A stretch of DNA of 64,000 nt, from positions 488,985-552,984 of the forward strand of contig NZ_LFBV01000003.1 in assembly GCF_001905345.1 (NCBI RefSeq), written 5' to 3'. Made by a program: the position numbers and the translations under genes. Under the pieces are notes generated by a model. The model did not search any database and was not told the origin of the DNA. It was given only the letters and a program-made list of their open reading frames with translations. Source of the DNA: Streptomyces uncialis. Its GTDB lineage: Bacteria > Actinomycetota > Actinomycetes > Streptomycetales > Streptomycetaceae. Shown here piece after piece: positions 9,811-18,900 of this stretch (within the stretch, counting starts at the first letter, position 1; every line of letters begins with the position of its first letter).

Positions 9811-10000
9811 CAATCCTCTTCGCTTCGGCTCCGGTGCTCCTGGGGGTGCACGAGACGCTCACGTGATCGTCGCAGGGACAGCAGATCACGAGACCCCAGG
9901 TGTGGCCGCTCTTCTTCCGCGTCACCTTCAGGCCCGCTCGCTCCGCACGTTTCAGCGCCGCCTCGACGTCCTTCTTCTGGTGCCGGTCTCCGAGTGCCAT
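9773..10000 (-). CDS. Small HicA-like (dsRBD-fold) protein
   Basis: A 75-residue basic protein. The N-terminal part (KKDVEAALKRAERAGLKV, then KKSGHTWG) followed by a strand with paired cysteines (VICCPC) and a final helix (EAKRIDEFVRDHQ) resembles small HicA/YcfA-type folds, where a conserved Gly-Ser/Gly-His leads into a beta sheet. In HicA the key residue is the His of that segment, and a His is present here (GHTW). The similarity is by eye and weak. It is the first gene of a coupled pair. No clear ribosome site precedes ATG 10000. Confidence 0.6.
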   Translation of the reverse strand: MALGDRHQKKDVEAALKRAERAGLKVTRKKSGHTWGLVICCPCDDHVSVSCTPRSTGAEAKRIDEFVRDHQRCAS

Positions 10001-10127
10001 GGCATCACGTCATACGCACCGGCTGCGTGGCGTGCTGCCGACCGGACGGCGAACCACCCCATCGAGCTACGGACAGGGTCCGGTACGCGGCGATGAGCCG
10101 GCGCCCGGGCCGCCGCCCCGGACCCGG

Positions 10128-10340
10128 TCAGCGCTCCTGGGCCGCGACGAGGCTCGCCGGGCGCAGATCCGTCCAGTGCTCCTCGACGTACGCCAGGCAC
10201 GCCTCGCGGGTGTCCTCACCGAGGACGGTCCGCCACCCGGCGGGCACCTCCGCGAAGGACGGCCAGAGCGAGTGCTGGTTCTCGTCGTTGACCAGGACCA
10301 GGAAGCGGCCCTCGGGGTCCTCGAACGGGTTGGCGGTCAT
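10128..10340 (-). CDS. MbtH-like NRPS accessory protein
   Basis: A 70-residue protein with the MbtH family signature: NDENQHSLWP at about residues 18-27, followed by PAGW, and later TREACLAYVEEHWTDLRP. MbtH proteins bind NRPS adenylation domains and help them fold or activate. ATG 10340 follows AAGGAG. It lies 64 bases after the ornithine N-hydroxylase on the same strand, as in hydroxamate siderophore clusters such as coelichelin, where an MbtH gene is present. No adenylation domain is encoded in this window, so its partner NRPS must lie elsewhere. Confidence 0.95.
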   Translation of the reverse strand: MTANPFEDPEGRFLVLVNDENQHSLWPSFAEVPAGWRTVLGEDTREACLAYVEEHWTDLRPASLVAAQER

Positions 10341-10404
10341 AGGTCGTCACTCCTTGGGGACATGGCGGTGGACAGCTGCGGGGCGATGCGGGGGCGGGGA
10401 GTCC

Positions 10405-11757
10405 TCAGCGGACCGAGCCGATGCCGTCGGCGACCGGACGGGGTTCGTCCCGGACGGGCTCCGAACCGCGGTCGAGGATCGAGTCCAGGATCTCGCCGAC
10501 CCGGATCGCGGTGTTGGAGAGCAGGGACGAGGTGATGCCGTGGGTGTGCTCGGTGCCGCCCTGGACGTAGATCCCGCACCGCAGCCCGGGATCGGTGGCG
10601 AGCCGGTAGTCACGCTCCACCCGTACCCGGCCCCGGTCGTCGAGACGGCAGCGGTCCGCGACCTCGCCCAGCAGGGCGAGGGGGTCGACCGGGCTGTAGC
10701 CGGTGGCGTAGACGACGACATCGGCGTCCAGCGTGGTGTCCTCGCCGGTGACCAGGGACCTGACGGTGGCGCGGACCTTGTCACCGACCTCCTCGACACC
10801 GGTGAGCCGCGAGATGTTGAGGAATCTCAGCCGCTCGGTGCCGAGCACCTTCTCCTGGTACGCCTGGCGGTACAGGTCGTCGATCAGATCGATGTCGACC
10901 ACGGAGTAGTTGGTGTTGCCGTGATAGTCCATCAGCTTGCGCTTGACGTCGTCGGGGGCCGCGAAGTACTCGTCGACCGCGGCGGGGTCGAAGATGCGGT
11001 TGGCGAACGCGCTGTCGTCGGCGGGGCTGTAGCCGTAGCGCGAGAACACCGCGCAGACCTCGGCCTCGGGGAAGCGGCGGTGCAGATGGGCCACGTTCTC
11101 CGCGGCGCTCTGGCCCGCGCCGACGACGACGAAGCGGGCGGGGCGGGCACCGTCCAGACCGTCGAGTCTCGTGAGCAGTTCGGAGGTGTGCCAGACGCGG
11201 TCGGTCCGCTCGACACCCTGGGGCATCAGCGGGCGCAGACCCGTGCCGATGACGAGGTTTCGGGCCCGGTGGACCACCGTCTCGGACCCCGCGCGGGCCG
11301 TCACATCGAGGTACTCCACCACACCGTCGCGCACGACGGGTTCGACGGCGACGACCTCATGGCCGTAGGAGACCATGTCGTCGACCTTCGCGGCGGCCCA
11401 CTCCAGATAGTCGTGGAACTCGACGCGGAGCGGGAAGAAGTTCTTGTGGTTGACGAAGTCGACCAGCCGGTCCTTGCTCTGGAGATAGCGTAAGAAGGTG
11501 TACTCGCTGGACGGGTTGCGGAGCGTGACCAGGTCCTTGAGGAAGGACACCTGCATCGTGGCGTCGTCGATCAGCATGCCGCGGTGCCAGCCGAAGCTCG
11601 GCTGACGCTCGAAGAAGTGAGCGGTGACGGCTTCCTGTCTCCCGACGCGCTCGTTGTGCTCGCGGAGCGCGATCGCCATCGCCACATTGGACGGCCCGAA
11701 GCCGATACCTATGAGGTCGTGTATCAGAGGTGTGTCGCCAGGAAGAACCTGTGACAT
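10405..11757 (-). CDS. L-ornithine N5-monooxygenase (siderophore hydroxylase, CchB/PvdA family)
   Basis: FAD- and NADPH-dependent hydroxylase expected to make N5-hydroxyornithine for a hydroxamate siderophore. The 450-residue protein has the FAD motif GIGFGPSN near residue 17, the SFGWH and substrate-region motifs around residues 54-58, the NADPH motif VVGAGQSAAENV in the middle and the family's ATGY segment (VVYATGYSP) towards the end. Start chosen at ATG 11757 (GGGAG upstream), which gives the family's usual length; in-frame codons further upstream are unconserved. Leu89 is encoded by TTA (11491-11493), so translation may depend on the bldA tRNA. It is divergent from the formyltransferase across two iron boxes and so is probably repressed by iron. 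Confidence 0.95.
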   Translation of the reverse strand: MSQVLPGDTPLIHDLIGIGFGPSNVAMAIALREHNERVGRQEAVTAHFFERQPSFGWHRGMLIDDATMQVSFLKDLVTLRNPSSEYTFLRYLQSKDRLVDFVNHKNFFPLRVEFHDYLEWAAAKVDDMVSYGHEVVAVEPVVRDGVVEYLDVTARAGSETVVHRARNLVIGTGLRPLMPQGVERTDRVWHTSELLTRLDGLDGARPARFVVVGAGQSAAENVAHLHRRFPEAEVCAVFSRYGYSPADDSAFANRIFDPAAVDEYFAAPDDVKRKLMDYHGNTNYSVVDIDLIDDLYRQAYQEKVLGTERLRFLNISRLTGVEEVGDKVRATVRSLVTGEDTTLDADVVVYATGYSPVDPLALLGEVADRCRLDDRGRVRVERDYRLATDPGLRCGIYVQGGTEHTHGITSSLLSNTAIRVGEILDSILDRGSEPVRDEPRPVADGIGSVR

Positions 11758-11849
11758 GTCGCTCCCATTCGTACGGGACAGCCGCCTGTCGGACGGGGAT
11801 GAAAGGAACACGGGCCGCCGGGCCCGCCATTGACACCGGGCAGCCGAAT

Positions 11850-11868
11850 TTAGGTAACGCTAACCTTA
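11850..11868. promoter_or_regulatory. DmdR/IdeR-type iron box 1
   Basis: TTAGGTAACGCTAACCTTA closely resembles the actinobacterial iron-box palindrome (TTAGGTTAG-type half-sites). It lies 93 bases upstream of the ornithine hydroxylase start, in the divergent promoter region. Repression by an iron-loaded DmdR regulator is expected. Confidence 0.85.
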
Positions 11869-11953
11869 CTTGGACCGGCCTGTCGACGGCCCGGGCCGGG
11901 TATGCGAAGGATCACGGCATCGAACACGCCCGGAATCAGGGGCCGTTGCACCC

Positions 11954-11972
11954 TTAGGTAAGCCTTGCTTTA
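11954..11972. promoter_or_regulatory. DmdR/IdeR-type iron box 2
   Basis: TTAGGTAAGCCTTGCTTTA has one strong half-site and one weaker one. It lies 38 bases upstream of the formyltransferase ATG, so each divergent gene has its own iron box. Confidence 0.75.
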
Positions 11973-12009
11973 CTTGGCGCGGTCATTCGCTCTCCCGAGG
12001 AGGAACCCC

Positions 12010-12957
12010 ATGCGGGTCGTCATGTTCGGTTACCAGACCTGGGGCCACCGCACCCTGCGAGCCCTTCTGGACTCCGAGCACGACGTGGTGCTGGTGGTGA
12101 CGCATCCGGCGAGCGAGCACGCCTACGAGAAGATCTGGAGCGACTCGGTCGCCGATCTGGCCACCGAGCACGGCGTCCCGGTCGTCATCCGCAACAGGCC
12201 GGACGACGAGGAGCTGTTGCAGCGGCTCAAGGAGGCCGACCCGGACATCATCGTGGCCAACAACTGGCGGACCTGGATACCGCCGAGGATCTACTCCCTC
12301 CCGCGGCACGGCACGCTGAACATCCACGACTCGCTCCTGCCGAAGTACGCGGGCTTCTCCCCGCTGATCTGGGCACTGATCAACGGCGAGCGGGAGGTCG
12401 GTGTCACCGCCCACATGATGGACGAGGTGCTGGACGCGGGCGACATCGTCGACCAGCGCGCCGTGACGGTGGGGCCCAGGGACACCGCGACCGACCTGTT
12501 CCACAAGACCGTCGACCTCATCGCCCCGGTCACGGTCGGCGCCCTGGCCCTGATCGCCTCCGGGCGGACCGGGTTCACCAAGCAGGACCGCTCCCAGGCC
12601 AGCTTCTTCCACAAGCGGGCCGAGGAGGACATCCGTATCGACTGGAGCTGGCCCGCCGATGTCCTGGACCGTCTGGTCCGCGCCCAGTCCGCGCCGTACC
12701 CGAGCGCGTTCACCTTCCACAAGGGCAAACGCCTGGAGGTCGTGTCCGCGGTCGTGTCGGAGGGCCGCTACGGGGGCACCCCCGGCCGGGTCTTCTACCG
12801 CGAGGGCGAGGGAGTGGTGATCGTCGCGGGCGCCGACGCCCGCACCGGCCGCAACCACGGTCTGGCCCTCACCCGGGTACGGACCGAGGACGGCCGCGAG
12901 CTGCCCGCGACCGAGTACTTCACCTCCATGGGCGGCTATCTCACCGGCCGCCCCTGA
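12010..12957 (+). CDS. Hydroxyornithine formyltransferase (methionyl-tRNA formyltransferase-like, CchA family)
   Basis: Transfers a formyl group from 10-formyltetrahydrofolate, probably to N5-hydroxyornithine. The 315-residue protein has the formyltransferase fold: MRVVMFGYQTWGHRTL at the N-terminus, then VANNWRTWIP, the catalytic Asn-His segment LNIHDSLLPKYAGFSP around residues 105-120, GVTAHMMDEVLDAGDIVDQ, and a C-terminal OB-like part. A housekeeping Fmt is unlikely because of the position beside an ornithine hydroxylase and an iron box. ATG 12010 has GAGGA just upstream. The pair matches the CchA/CchB step of coelichelin-type pathways. Confidence 0.92.
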   Translation: MRVVMFGYQTWGHRTLRALLDSEHDVVLVVTHPASEHAYEKIWSDSVADLATEHGVPVVIRNRPDDEELLQRLKEADPDIIVANNWRTWIPPRIYSLPRHGTLNIHDSLLPKYAGFSPLIWALINGEREVGVTAHMMDEVLDAGDIVDQRAVTVGPRDTATDLFHKTVDLIAPVTVGALALIASGRTGFTKQDRSQASFFHKRAEEDIRIDWSWPADVLDRLVRAQSAPYPSAFTFHKGKRLEVVSAVVSEGRYGGTPGRVFYREGEGVVIVAGADARTGRNHGLALTRVRTEDGRELPATEYFTSMGGYLTGRP

Positions 12958-13176
12958 CGGCAGCCGGTCCGGCCCGCACCGTCGGCGGCGCGGTCACCCA
13001 CGCGCGGCGGTCCCCGCCGCCTCCCGGTCCCGCTGCGAGGATGCTCCCGTCAAAAGCACCGGACGCCCGGAGACTCCGGGCTCAGGGCCCCGGGCTCACC
13101 GAAGGTGGCGCGATGAGTTCTCGGCACGCGGTGGGTCTACAGGTCCGAGCAGCATCGGACCTTGGATGGGAGCGGT

Positions 13177-13671
13177 ATGAACAGTCGTGGATTCGAGAGC
13201 GGGACCGGCACCCCGGAGCCCGAGCTCGTGGATCTGGAACCGGCGACGACAGCGGTGGTCCATGGGGTCGTACCGATGGCAGGTGTGCCGGACTTCTTCG
13301 ACACGTCCTTCGGCGCCCTGGCCGGGACCCTCGCGGAACAGCGGATCACCGTGCTGGGCCCCGCCTTCGGGCTCTACCACGGGACACCCGGGGAGACCCT
13401 GGACCTGGAGGTCGGCTTCCCCACGGACCGGGCGGTGCGGCCCGAGGCGGGGGTCGTGGCGGGCTCGCTGCCCGGTGGCCGGGTCGCACGGCTCACCCAT
13501 ATCGGGGCGTTCGACGGCCTCGGCGCCTCCTGGGAACGGCTGCACGACTGGACGCGGGCGCGGGGCCTGACCATGGCGGAGGACCGGTGGGAGACCTACG
13601 TCACCGAGCCCTCCCCGGACATGGACCCGCGTGATCTGCGGACCGAGCTGAACTGGCCGGTGACGGGCTGA
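13177..13671 (+). CDS. GyrI-like small-molecule-binding domain protein
   Basis: A 164-residue protein resembling the effector-binding (GyrI/SOUL-type) domain found alone or fused to AraC and MerR regulators. It shows GLYHGTPGETLDLEVGFPTD, then LPGGRVARLTHIGAFDGLGASWERLHDW, and an end like WETYVTEPSPDMDPRDLRTELNWPV. No DNA-binding domain is present. Such free domains bind or hydrolyse drug-like cations. ATG 13177 has GGGAG four bases upstream; an in-frame TTG at 13162 is less likely. Its 3' end runs into a 15-bp tandem repeat that includes the stop codon. Confidence 0.85.
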   Translation: MNSRGFESGTGTPEPELVDLEPATTAVVHGVVPMAGVPDFFDTSFGALAGTLAEQRITVLGPAFGLYHGTPGETLDLEVGFPTDRAVRPEAGVVAGSLPGGRVARLTHIGAFDGLGASWERLHDWTRARGLTMAEDRWETYVTEPSPDMDPRDLRTELNWPVTG

Positions 13672-13724
13672 CCGGTGGCGGGCTGACCGGTGGCGGGCTG
13701 ACCGGTGACGGGCTGACCGGTGAC
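13655..13724. repeat. 15-bp tandem repeat across a stop codon
   Basis: The unit GGGCTGACCGGTGRC occurs four times in full from 13665 to 13724, preceded by a partial copy. The first full unit supplies the last codons and the TGA of the GyrI-like gene; every later unit carries another TGA in the same frame. This is a slippage-prone array in the convergent gap before the exporter gene. Confidence 0.85.
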
Positions 13725-13948
13725 GGTGACCGGCTGAGCCGGCCGAGGGCGGGCTGAGCGGCGGGCCGAGCGGCCCATGGGGAGGCGGCAAGCGCGCACT
13801 CGCTCGCGCCGGTTCGCCCCCGTACGCGCGGAGCCGGGCGGGGGACGGTCCGTCGGCCGACCCGGCCGTACCGACCCTCCCCCGCCCGCCGCTCACCCGG
13901 GTTCGCGGATGCCCACCCGCTCGCCGCGAGGGACATCCGCGGCGTCGT

Positions 13949-15475
13949 CTACCTCGGAGCGCCCACCCGGCGCAGCGCGGTCATCGCGATCACGGCGGTG
14001 CCCGCGGTGAAGACGGCGCAGACGACGGCGATCACGTTGAGCCCGCCGGTGTAGGCGTCCCGGGCGGCGGTCAGGACCTCCGCGCCGAGTGCGTCGGGCA
14101 GCGTCGGAGCCACCGTCAGGGCGCCTTCGAGGCCGGTGCGTATGGAGTCGGCCGCCTCGGCGGGGACGCCGTCCGGGACGGTGATCCGGTCGCGGTAGAC
14201 CAGGGAACCGAGGCTGCCGAGCGAAGCGATGCCCAGCGCCACCCCGAGATGGCTGCTGGTCTCCTGGAGGGAGGCGGCCGAGCCGCCCTTCTCCGGCGGG
14301 GCGGAGCTGACCACCAGATTGGTGCCGAGCGCGCCGATGGGGCCGGTGCCGAAGAAGCAGACCACGAATCCGGTCATCAGCAGCGGCAGCCCGCCGACCG
14401 GATCGACGAACACCATGACCGCGTAGCCGCCCATCGCGAGGAGCAGCCCGCCCGCGATGACACCGGGCACCGAGAACCGCCGGGCGAGTCCGGGCGCCAG
14501 CATCGCGGAGACGATGGACGCGATCGCCGACGGCACCATCCACAGACCGGCCTCCACCGGGCCGAGCCCTTCGACCATCTGGAGGAAGCCGGTGATGAAC
14601 AGATAGCTGCCGGACACCCCGACCATCAGCAGGGTCGTGAGCGCCAGGGACGCGGTGAAGGCGGGGTTGCGGAACAGCCGGACGTCCAGGACGGGGTCGT
14701 CGAGCCTGCGCTGGCGGGACACGAACACGGCTCCGACGGCGAGACCGGCGACGATCAGCGCGACCGGCAGGGTCCCCGGTCCCTCCTTGGCCATCTCCTT
14801 GAGGCCGTAGACGACCGGCAGGATCGCGGCCAGCGACAGCACCACGCTGACCAGGTCCAGCTTGCCGGTGCGGGGGGCCCGGTACTCGGGGAGCAGGAAC
14901 GGGGCGGCGACCAGCATCACGAGCATGACCGGCACACCGAGGACGAACACCGAACCCCACCAGTAGTGCTCCAGCAGCAGTCCGCCGACCACCGGGCCGA
15001 GCGCGGTGCCCGCCATGAAGCAGCTGGCCCACATCGCGATGGCCCGGCCCCGCTCCTGCGGGTCCTGGAACATATTGCTGATCAGCGCCAGGGTCGAGGG
15101 CATCAGCGACGCAGCGGCGACACCGAGCAGGGCGCGGCTGAGGATGAGCATCTCGGGGCTGTCGGAGTAGGCCGCGAGCAAGGATGTGGCGATGACCGCG
15201 ACCCCGCCCAGCATCAGCAGCTTGCGGCGGCCCACCCGGTCACCGAGCGTGCCCATGGTGACCAGGAAGCCGGCCATCAGGAACCCGTAGATGTCCATGA
15301 TCCACAGGGTCTGCACACCGCTGGGCCGCAAGGACTCGGCGAGGTGCGGCAGCGCGAGGAACAGCACGCTCTGGTCGAGGGAGACGAGCAGCGTGGGCAG
15401 GGCCAGTACGGCGAGCCCGGTCCATTCCCGGGCCCCGGCCTTCGGTGGTGCGGCGGGAGGGGCGATGGATGACAT
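13949..15475 (-). CDS. DHA2-family MFS drug exporter
   Basis: A 508-residue membrane protein with about 14 hydrophobic segments, the layout of DHA2 (QacA/EmrB-like) proton antiporters. Motif A appears as MGTLGDRVGRRKLL after the second helix, with WIMDIYGF before it and a motif C-like GTALGPVVGGLL in helix 5. ATG 15475 has GGAAGGA upstream. It is divergent from a SARP-type regulator. A second exporter at 54403-56127 is closely similar and is also divergent from a regulator. Substrate unknown; a cationic drug or a local metabolite is likely. Confidence 0.93.
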   Translation of the reverse strand: MSSIAPPAAPPKAGAREWTGLAVLALPTLLVSLDQSVLFLALPHLAESLRPSGVQTLWIMDIYGFLMAGFLVTMGTLGDRVGRRKLLMLGGVAVIATSLLAAYSDSPEMLILSRALLGVAAASLMPSTLALISNMFQDPQERGRAIAMWASCFMAGTALGPVVGGLLLEHYWWGSVFVLGVPVMLVMLVAAPFLLPEYRAPRTGKLDLVSVVLSLAAILPVVYGLKEMAKEGPGTLPVALIVAGLAVGAVFVSRQRRLDDPVLDVRLFRNPAFTASLALTTLLMVGVSGSYLFITGFLQMVEGLGPVEAGLWMVPSAIASIVSAMLAPGLARRFSVPGVIAGGLLLAMGGYAVMVFVDPVGGLPLLMTGFVVCFFGTGPIGALGTNLVVSSAPPEKGGSAASLQETSSHLGVALGIASLGSLGSLVYRDRITVPDGVPAEAADSIRTGLEGALTVAPTLPDALGAEVLTAARDAYTGGLNVIAVVCAVFTAGTAVIAMTALRRVGAPR

Positions 15476-15905
15476 GGGAATCCTTCCGTGATGCGCGGAC
15501 GCGCTGGTGCGCGGGTGGTGCCGGGAGGGGTGAGCGGGTGACGCCGTTACGGGCGGACGGTGTTGTCCGGGACGGATCACGGACGGTGCCGGGCCGCACG
15601 GGGTCCCGCCGGGGCGGGAGGAGCGCGGCCGTCACCGCTCTCCTCGTCCACTCCTCATTCCTCGGCCACCACCATGGACGTGACCGCTCCCGGACTTCTC
15701 CCGGTCCTCTCTCGGCCCCCTCCCGGACGTCACACCCAGCCTTCGTCCGGCGCTCGCCCGGTGCGCCCCCGGACACCCCCGGCCCTTGCCGGGACTCGCC
15801 CGAACCGCTCCCGAACACCGCCCGGACCGCACCCGGGCCCTCCCCCGCCGGGCCGCGGCCCCGGCCGCGCTGTTGCCCACCCCGGCACCGGGTTAGCGTG
15901 ATCAC
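15476..15905. other. Divergent intergenic region, no gene seen
   Basis: 430 bases between the DHA2 exporter and the SARP regulator. It is rich in C-runs with no convincing reading frame. A possible promoter for the regulator sits at its right end. Confidence 0.5.
15873..15899 (+). promoter_or_regulatory. Possible leaderless promoter of the SARP regulator
   Basis: TTGCCC (15873-15878) and TAGCGT (15894-15899) are 15 bases apart. The second lies 6 bases before the ATG at 15906, so the transcript may start at or next to the start codon. There is no Shine-Dalgarno sequence, which fits a leaderless mRNA. Inferred from sequence alone. Confidence 0.4.
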
Positions 15906-18900
15906 ATGTACTTCGAAGTGCTCGGCCCGCTGGGCGTACGGACCGCGGACGGACAGCCCGTCAGGGTGCCGGAGCTCAAGGTCCGGGCCCTGCTGGCGAA
16001 TCTGCTGGTGCGGCGGGACCGGCCGGTCTCCGCCGACCGGCTGATCGAGGATCTGTGGGGTGCCGGGCGGCCGGGCAATCCGGCGGCCGCGCTCCAGAAC
16101 AAGGTCTGGCAGCTGCGCCGCACCCTGGAGGACGCCGAACCCGGCGGCCGGGACCTGGTGGTCTCCCGCCCGCCGGGCTATCAACTGCGCACCGCGCCCG
16201 ACACGGTGGACGCGGACCGCTTCGACCGGCTGACCGCCCAGGCACGCGCGGCGGGCGACCCACGGGTGCGTGCCGGACTGCTGGCCGACGCGCTGGCACT
16301 GTGGCGGGGTCCGGCCTTCGCCGACCTCGCCGACGAGGAGTTCACCCGGGCCGCCCGGCAGCGGCTGGACGAGCAGCGGCTCACCGCGCTGGAGGAGCAG
16401 GCCGAGACCCGGCTCGAACTGGGCGAACACGGCCTGGTCGCGGACGGGCTGGGCGATCTCGTCGCCGAGCATCCGCTGCGGGAGCGGCTGCGCACCGTCC
16501 AGCTCCGGGCGCTGTATCTGGCCGGACGGCAGAGCGCGGCGCTCAGCGGCTACGCCGAGCTGCGCGCGCGGCTCGCCGACGGACTCGGGGTGGAGCCGGG
16601 CCCCGAACTGGCGGCGCTCCACCAGGCGATCCTCACCCAGGACCCTTCACTGACCGCGGCCGTCTCCCCCGCCGCCGTCTCCCCCGCCACGCTCTCCCCT
16701 GCCGCCGTATCGGCCGGTCCGCCGACGAACGTGCCGGCCGAGCTCACCGGACTCGTCGGCCGGGCCGACGCGCTGCGCGAACTGCGCTCGCTGCTGGCCG
16801 TCAACCGGCTGGTGACACTGACCGGCGCGGGCGGGGTCGGCAAGACCCGGCTCGCGCTCGCGACGGCCGCCCAGCTCGCGGACGGGTTCCCCGGCGGGGT
16901 CCGGCTCGCGGAGTTCGCCGCGCTCGAACCGTCCCGGTCCGGCGGTGAGCGGGTCATCGCGTCGGCGACCGGGGTGTACGACGTGGTCGCGGCGGCCCTG
17001 GGCATGCGTGACGACGCCCCGACGGGTCACGGCCGTACCGCCGCGCCGCTCTCGACCGTCGACCGGCTCGTCCGCGCGCTGGGCCGGGCACCGGCGTTGC
17101 TGGTGTTCGACAACTGCGAGCATGTGGTCCACGAGGTCGCCGAGCTGGCGGAACAACTGCTCGTCGCGGCGCCCGGACTGCGCATCCTGGCGACCACGCA
17201 GCGCCCTCTGGGTGTGGCCGGTGAGCATCTTCTGGAGGTGCCTCCGCTCCAGCTGCCTGAGCCCGCGGCGGACCTCGACCCCGACGCCGTACGCCGCTTC
17301 GGCGCGGTGGAACTGTTCGTGGCGCGGGCCGGTGCCTCGGCGCCCCGTTTCGTCCTGGACGCGACCACGGTGGACGCGGTCGTCGCCGTCTGCCGTCGGC
17401 TGGACGGGATTCCGCTGGCCCTGGAGATGGCCGCGACCCGGGTCCGCGCGCTGGGGGTGCGGGAGCTCGCCGCCCGGCTGGACGACCGCTTCCGGCTGCT
17501 GGCCGCGGGTACCCGTGGCGCCCCGGCCCGTCAGCGGACGTTGCGCGCGGTGATCGACTGGAGCTGGGAGCTGCTCGACGGGCCGGAGCGCGTGGTGCTG
17601 CGCAGGCTCGCCGCGCACGCGGACGGCTGCGCGCTGACCGCGGCCGAGGAACTCTGCGCCGGTGACGGGATCGCCCCCTCGGACGTCCTCGATCTCCTGG
17701 CCCGGCTGGTGGACTGTTCGCTGGTGGTGATGACCGACACTGCCGACGGGCCGCGCTACCGGCTCCTGGAGTCGGTGGCCGCGTACGGCGCCGAACGCCT
17801 CGGGGAGAGCGGTGAGGCCGAGGAGACGCGGGCCCGTCACCGCGCGTACTACACGGAGCTCGCCGAACACGCCGCGCCCCTGCTGCGGGGGCACGACCAG
17901 CGGCGGTGGCTGCGCAGGCTCGACGCGGAGCAGGCCAATCTGCGGGGCGCGCTGGAGAACGCCGCGCACGCGGGGGACGCCGTCCGGGCGCTACGGCTGG
18001 TGAACGCGCTGGCGTGGTACTGGCATCTGCGGGGCCGCAACCACGAGGCACGGCGGTCGCTGACGCTCGCGCTGTCCGTGGACCCGGCGGCGCCCGCCGC
18101 CCTGGTGGCGGCGGCGGGCGCCCTGCTGGGCGGTGTCCGCCTCCAGCTCGGCGGCGGCGACCCCGCCGCCGAGTACCGCGCCGCGCTGGAACCGTACGAC
18201 GCGCTCGACGACCCGGGCGGGCGCGCCAGGATGGAATGGTTCCTCGCCTCCAAGCTCTACGGCGTCGCCGATCCGGTGGCCGCCGAGGAGCTGGTGGACC
18301 GGGCGCTGGAGACGTTCCGTTCGCTGGACGACCGCTGGGGTACGGCGGCGGCGCTCGGCAGCCGTACCTTCCACGCGAAGACACGCGGGGACTTCGCGGC
18401 ACTGCGCCGTGACGGCGAGCGGAGCCTTGAGCTCTTCCGTGAGCTGGGCGACCAGTGGGGTCAGCTCCAGGCCATGGTGCCGCTGGCGAAGCTGGCCGAG
18501 GCGGTCGGTGACTACGGGCACGCCGAACGGCTCTACCAGGACGGGCTGCGGATGGCCGAGGAGCTGAAGCTGTGGCCCGAGTTCGTCTTCCAGCTCTCCG
18601 GGGTCGGGCGGCTCGCCCTGCTGACCGGACGGCTGGCCCGGGCCCGGGAATGCCATGAGCGTGCCCGGCGGCTGGCCGTCGAGCAGTCGGACGTGTTCGG
18701 GGAGCAGTACGCGGAGATCGGTCTCGGTCTCGGGGCACGGCGGTCCGGCGAACTCGACACCGCGCAGGCGCATATGGAGCGGGTGATCGAACTGCACCGG
18801 CAGATGGGGTACGAGCCGGGCGCGCCCCCGCTGATCCTCGCCGAACTGGGCTTCACCGCCGAGCTGCGGGGCGACGCGCCGACCGCTCTGCGCCTTCAGC

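Noticed and set aside
14249..15472. Plus-strand frame opposite the DHA2 exporter
   Set aside because: His/Gln/Gly/Arg-rich composition and no hydrophobic segments; it mirrors the exporter codons.
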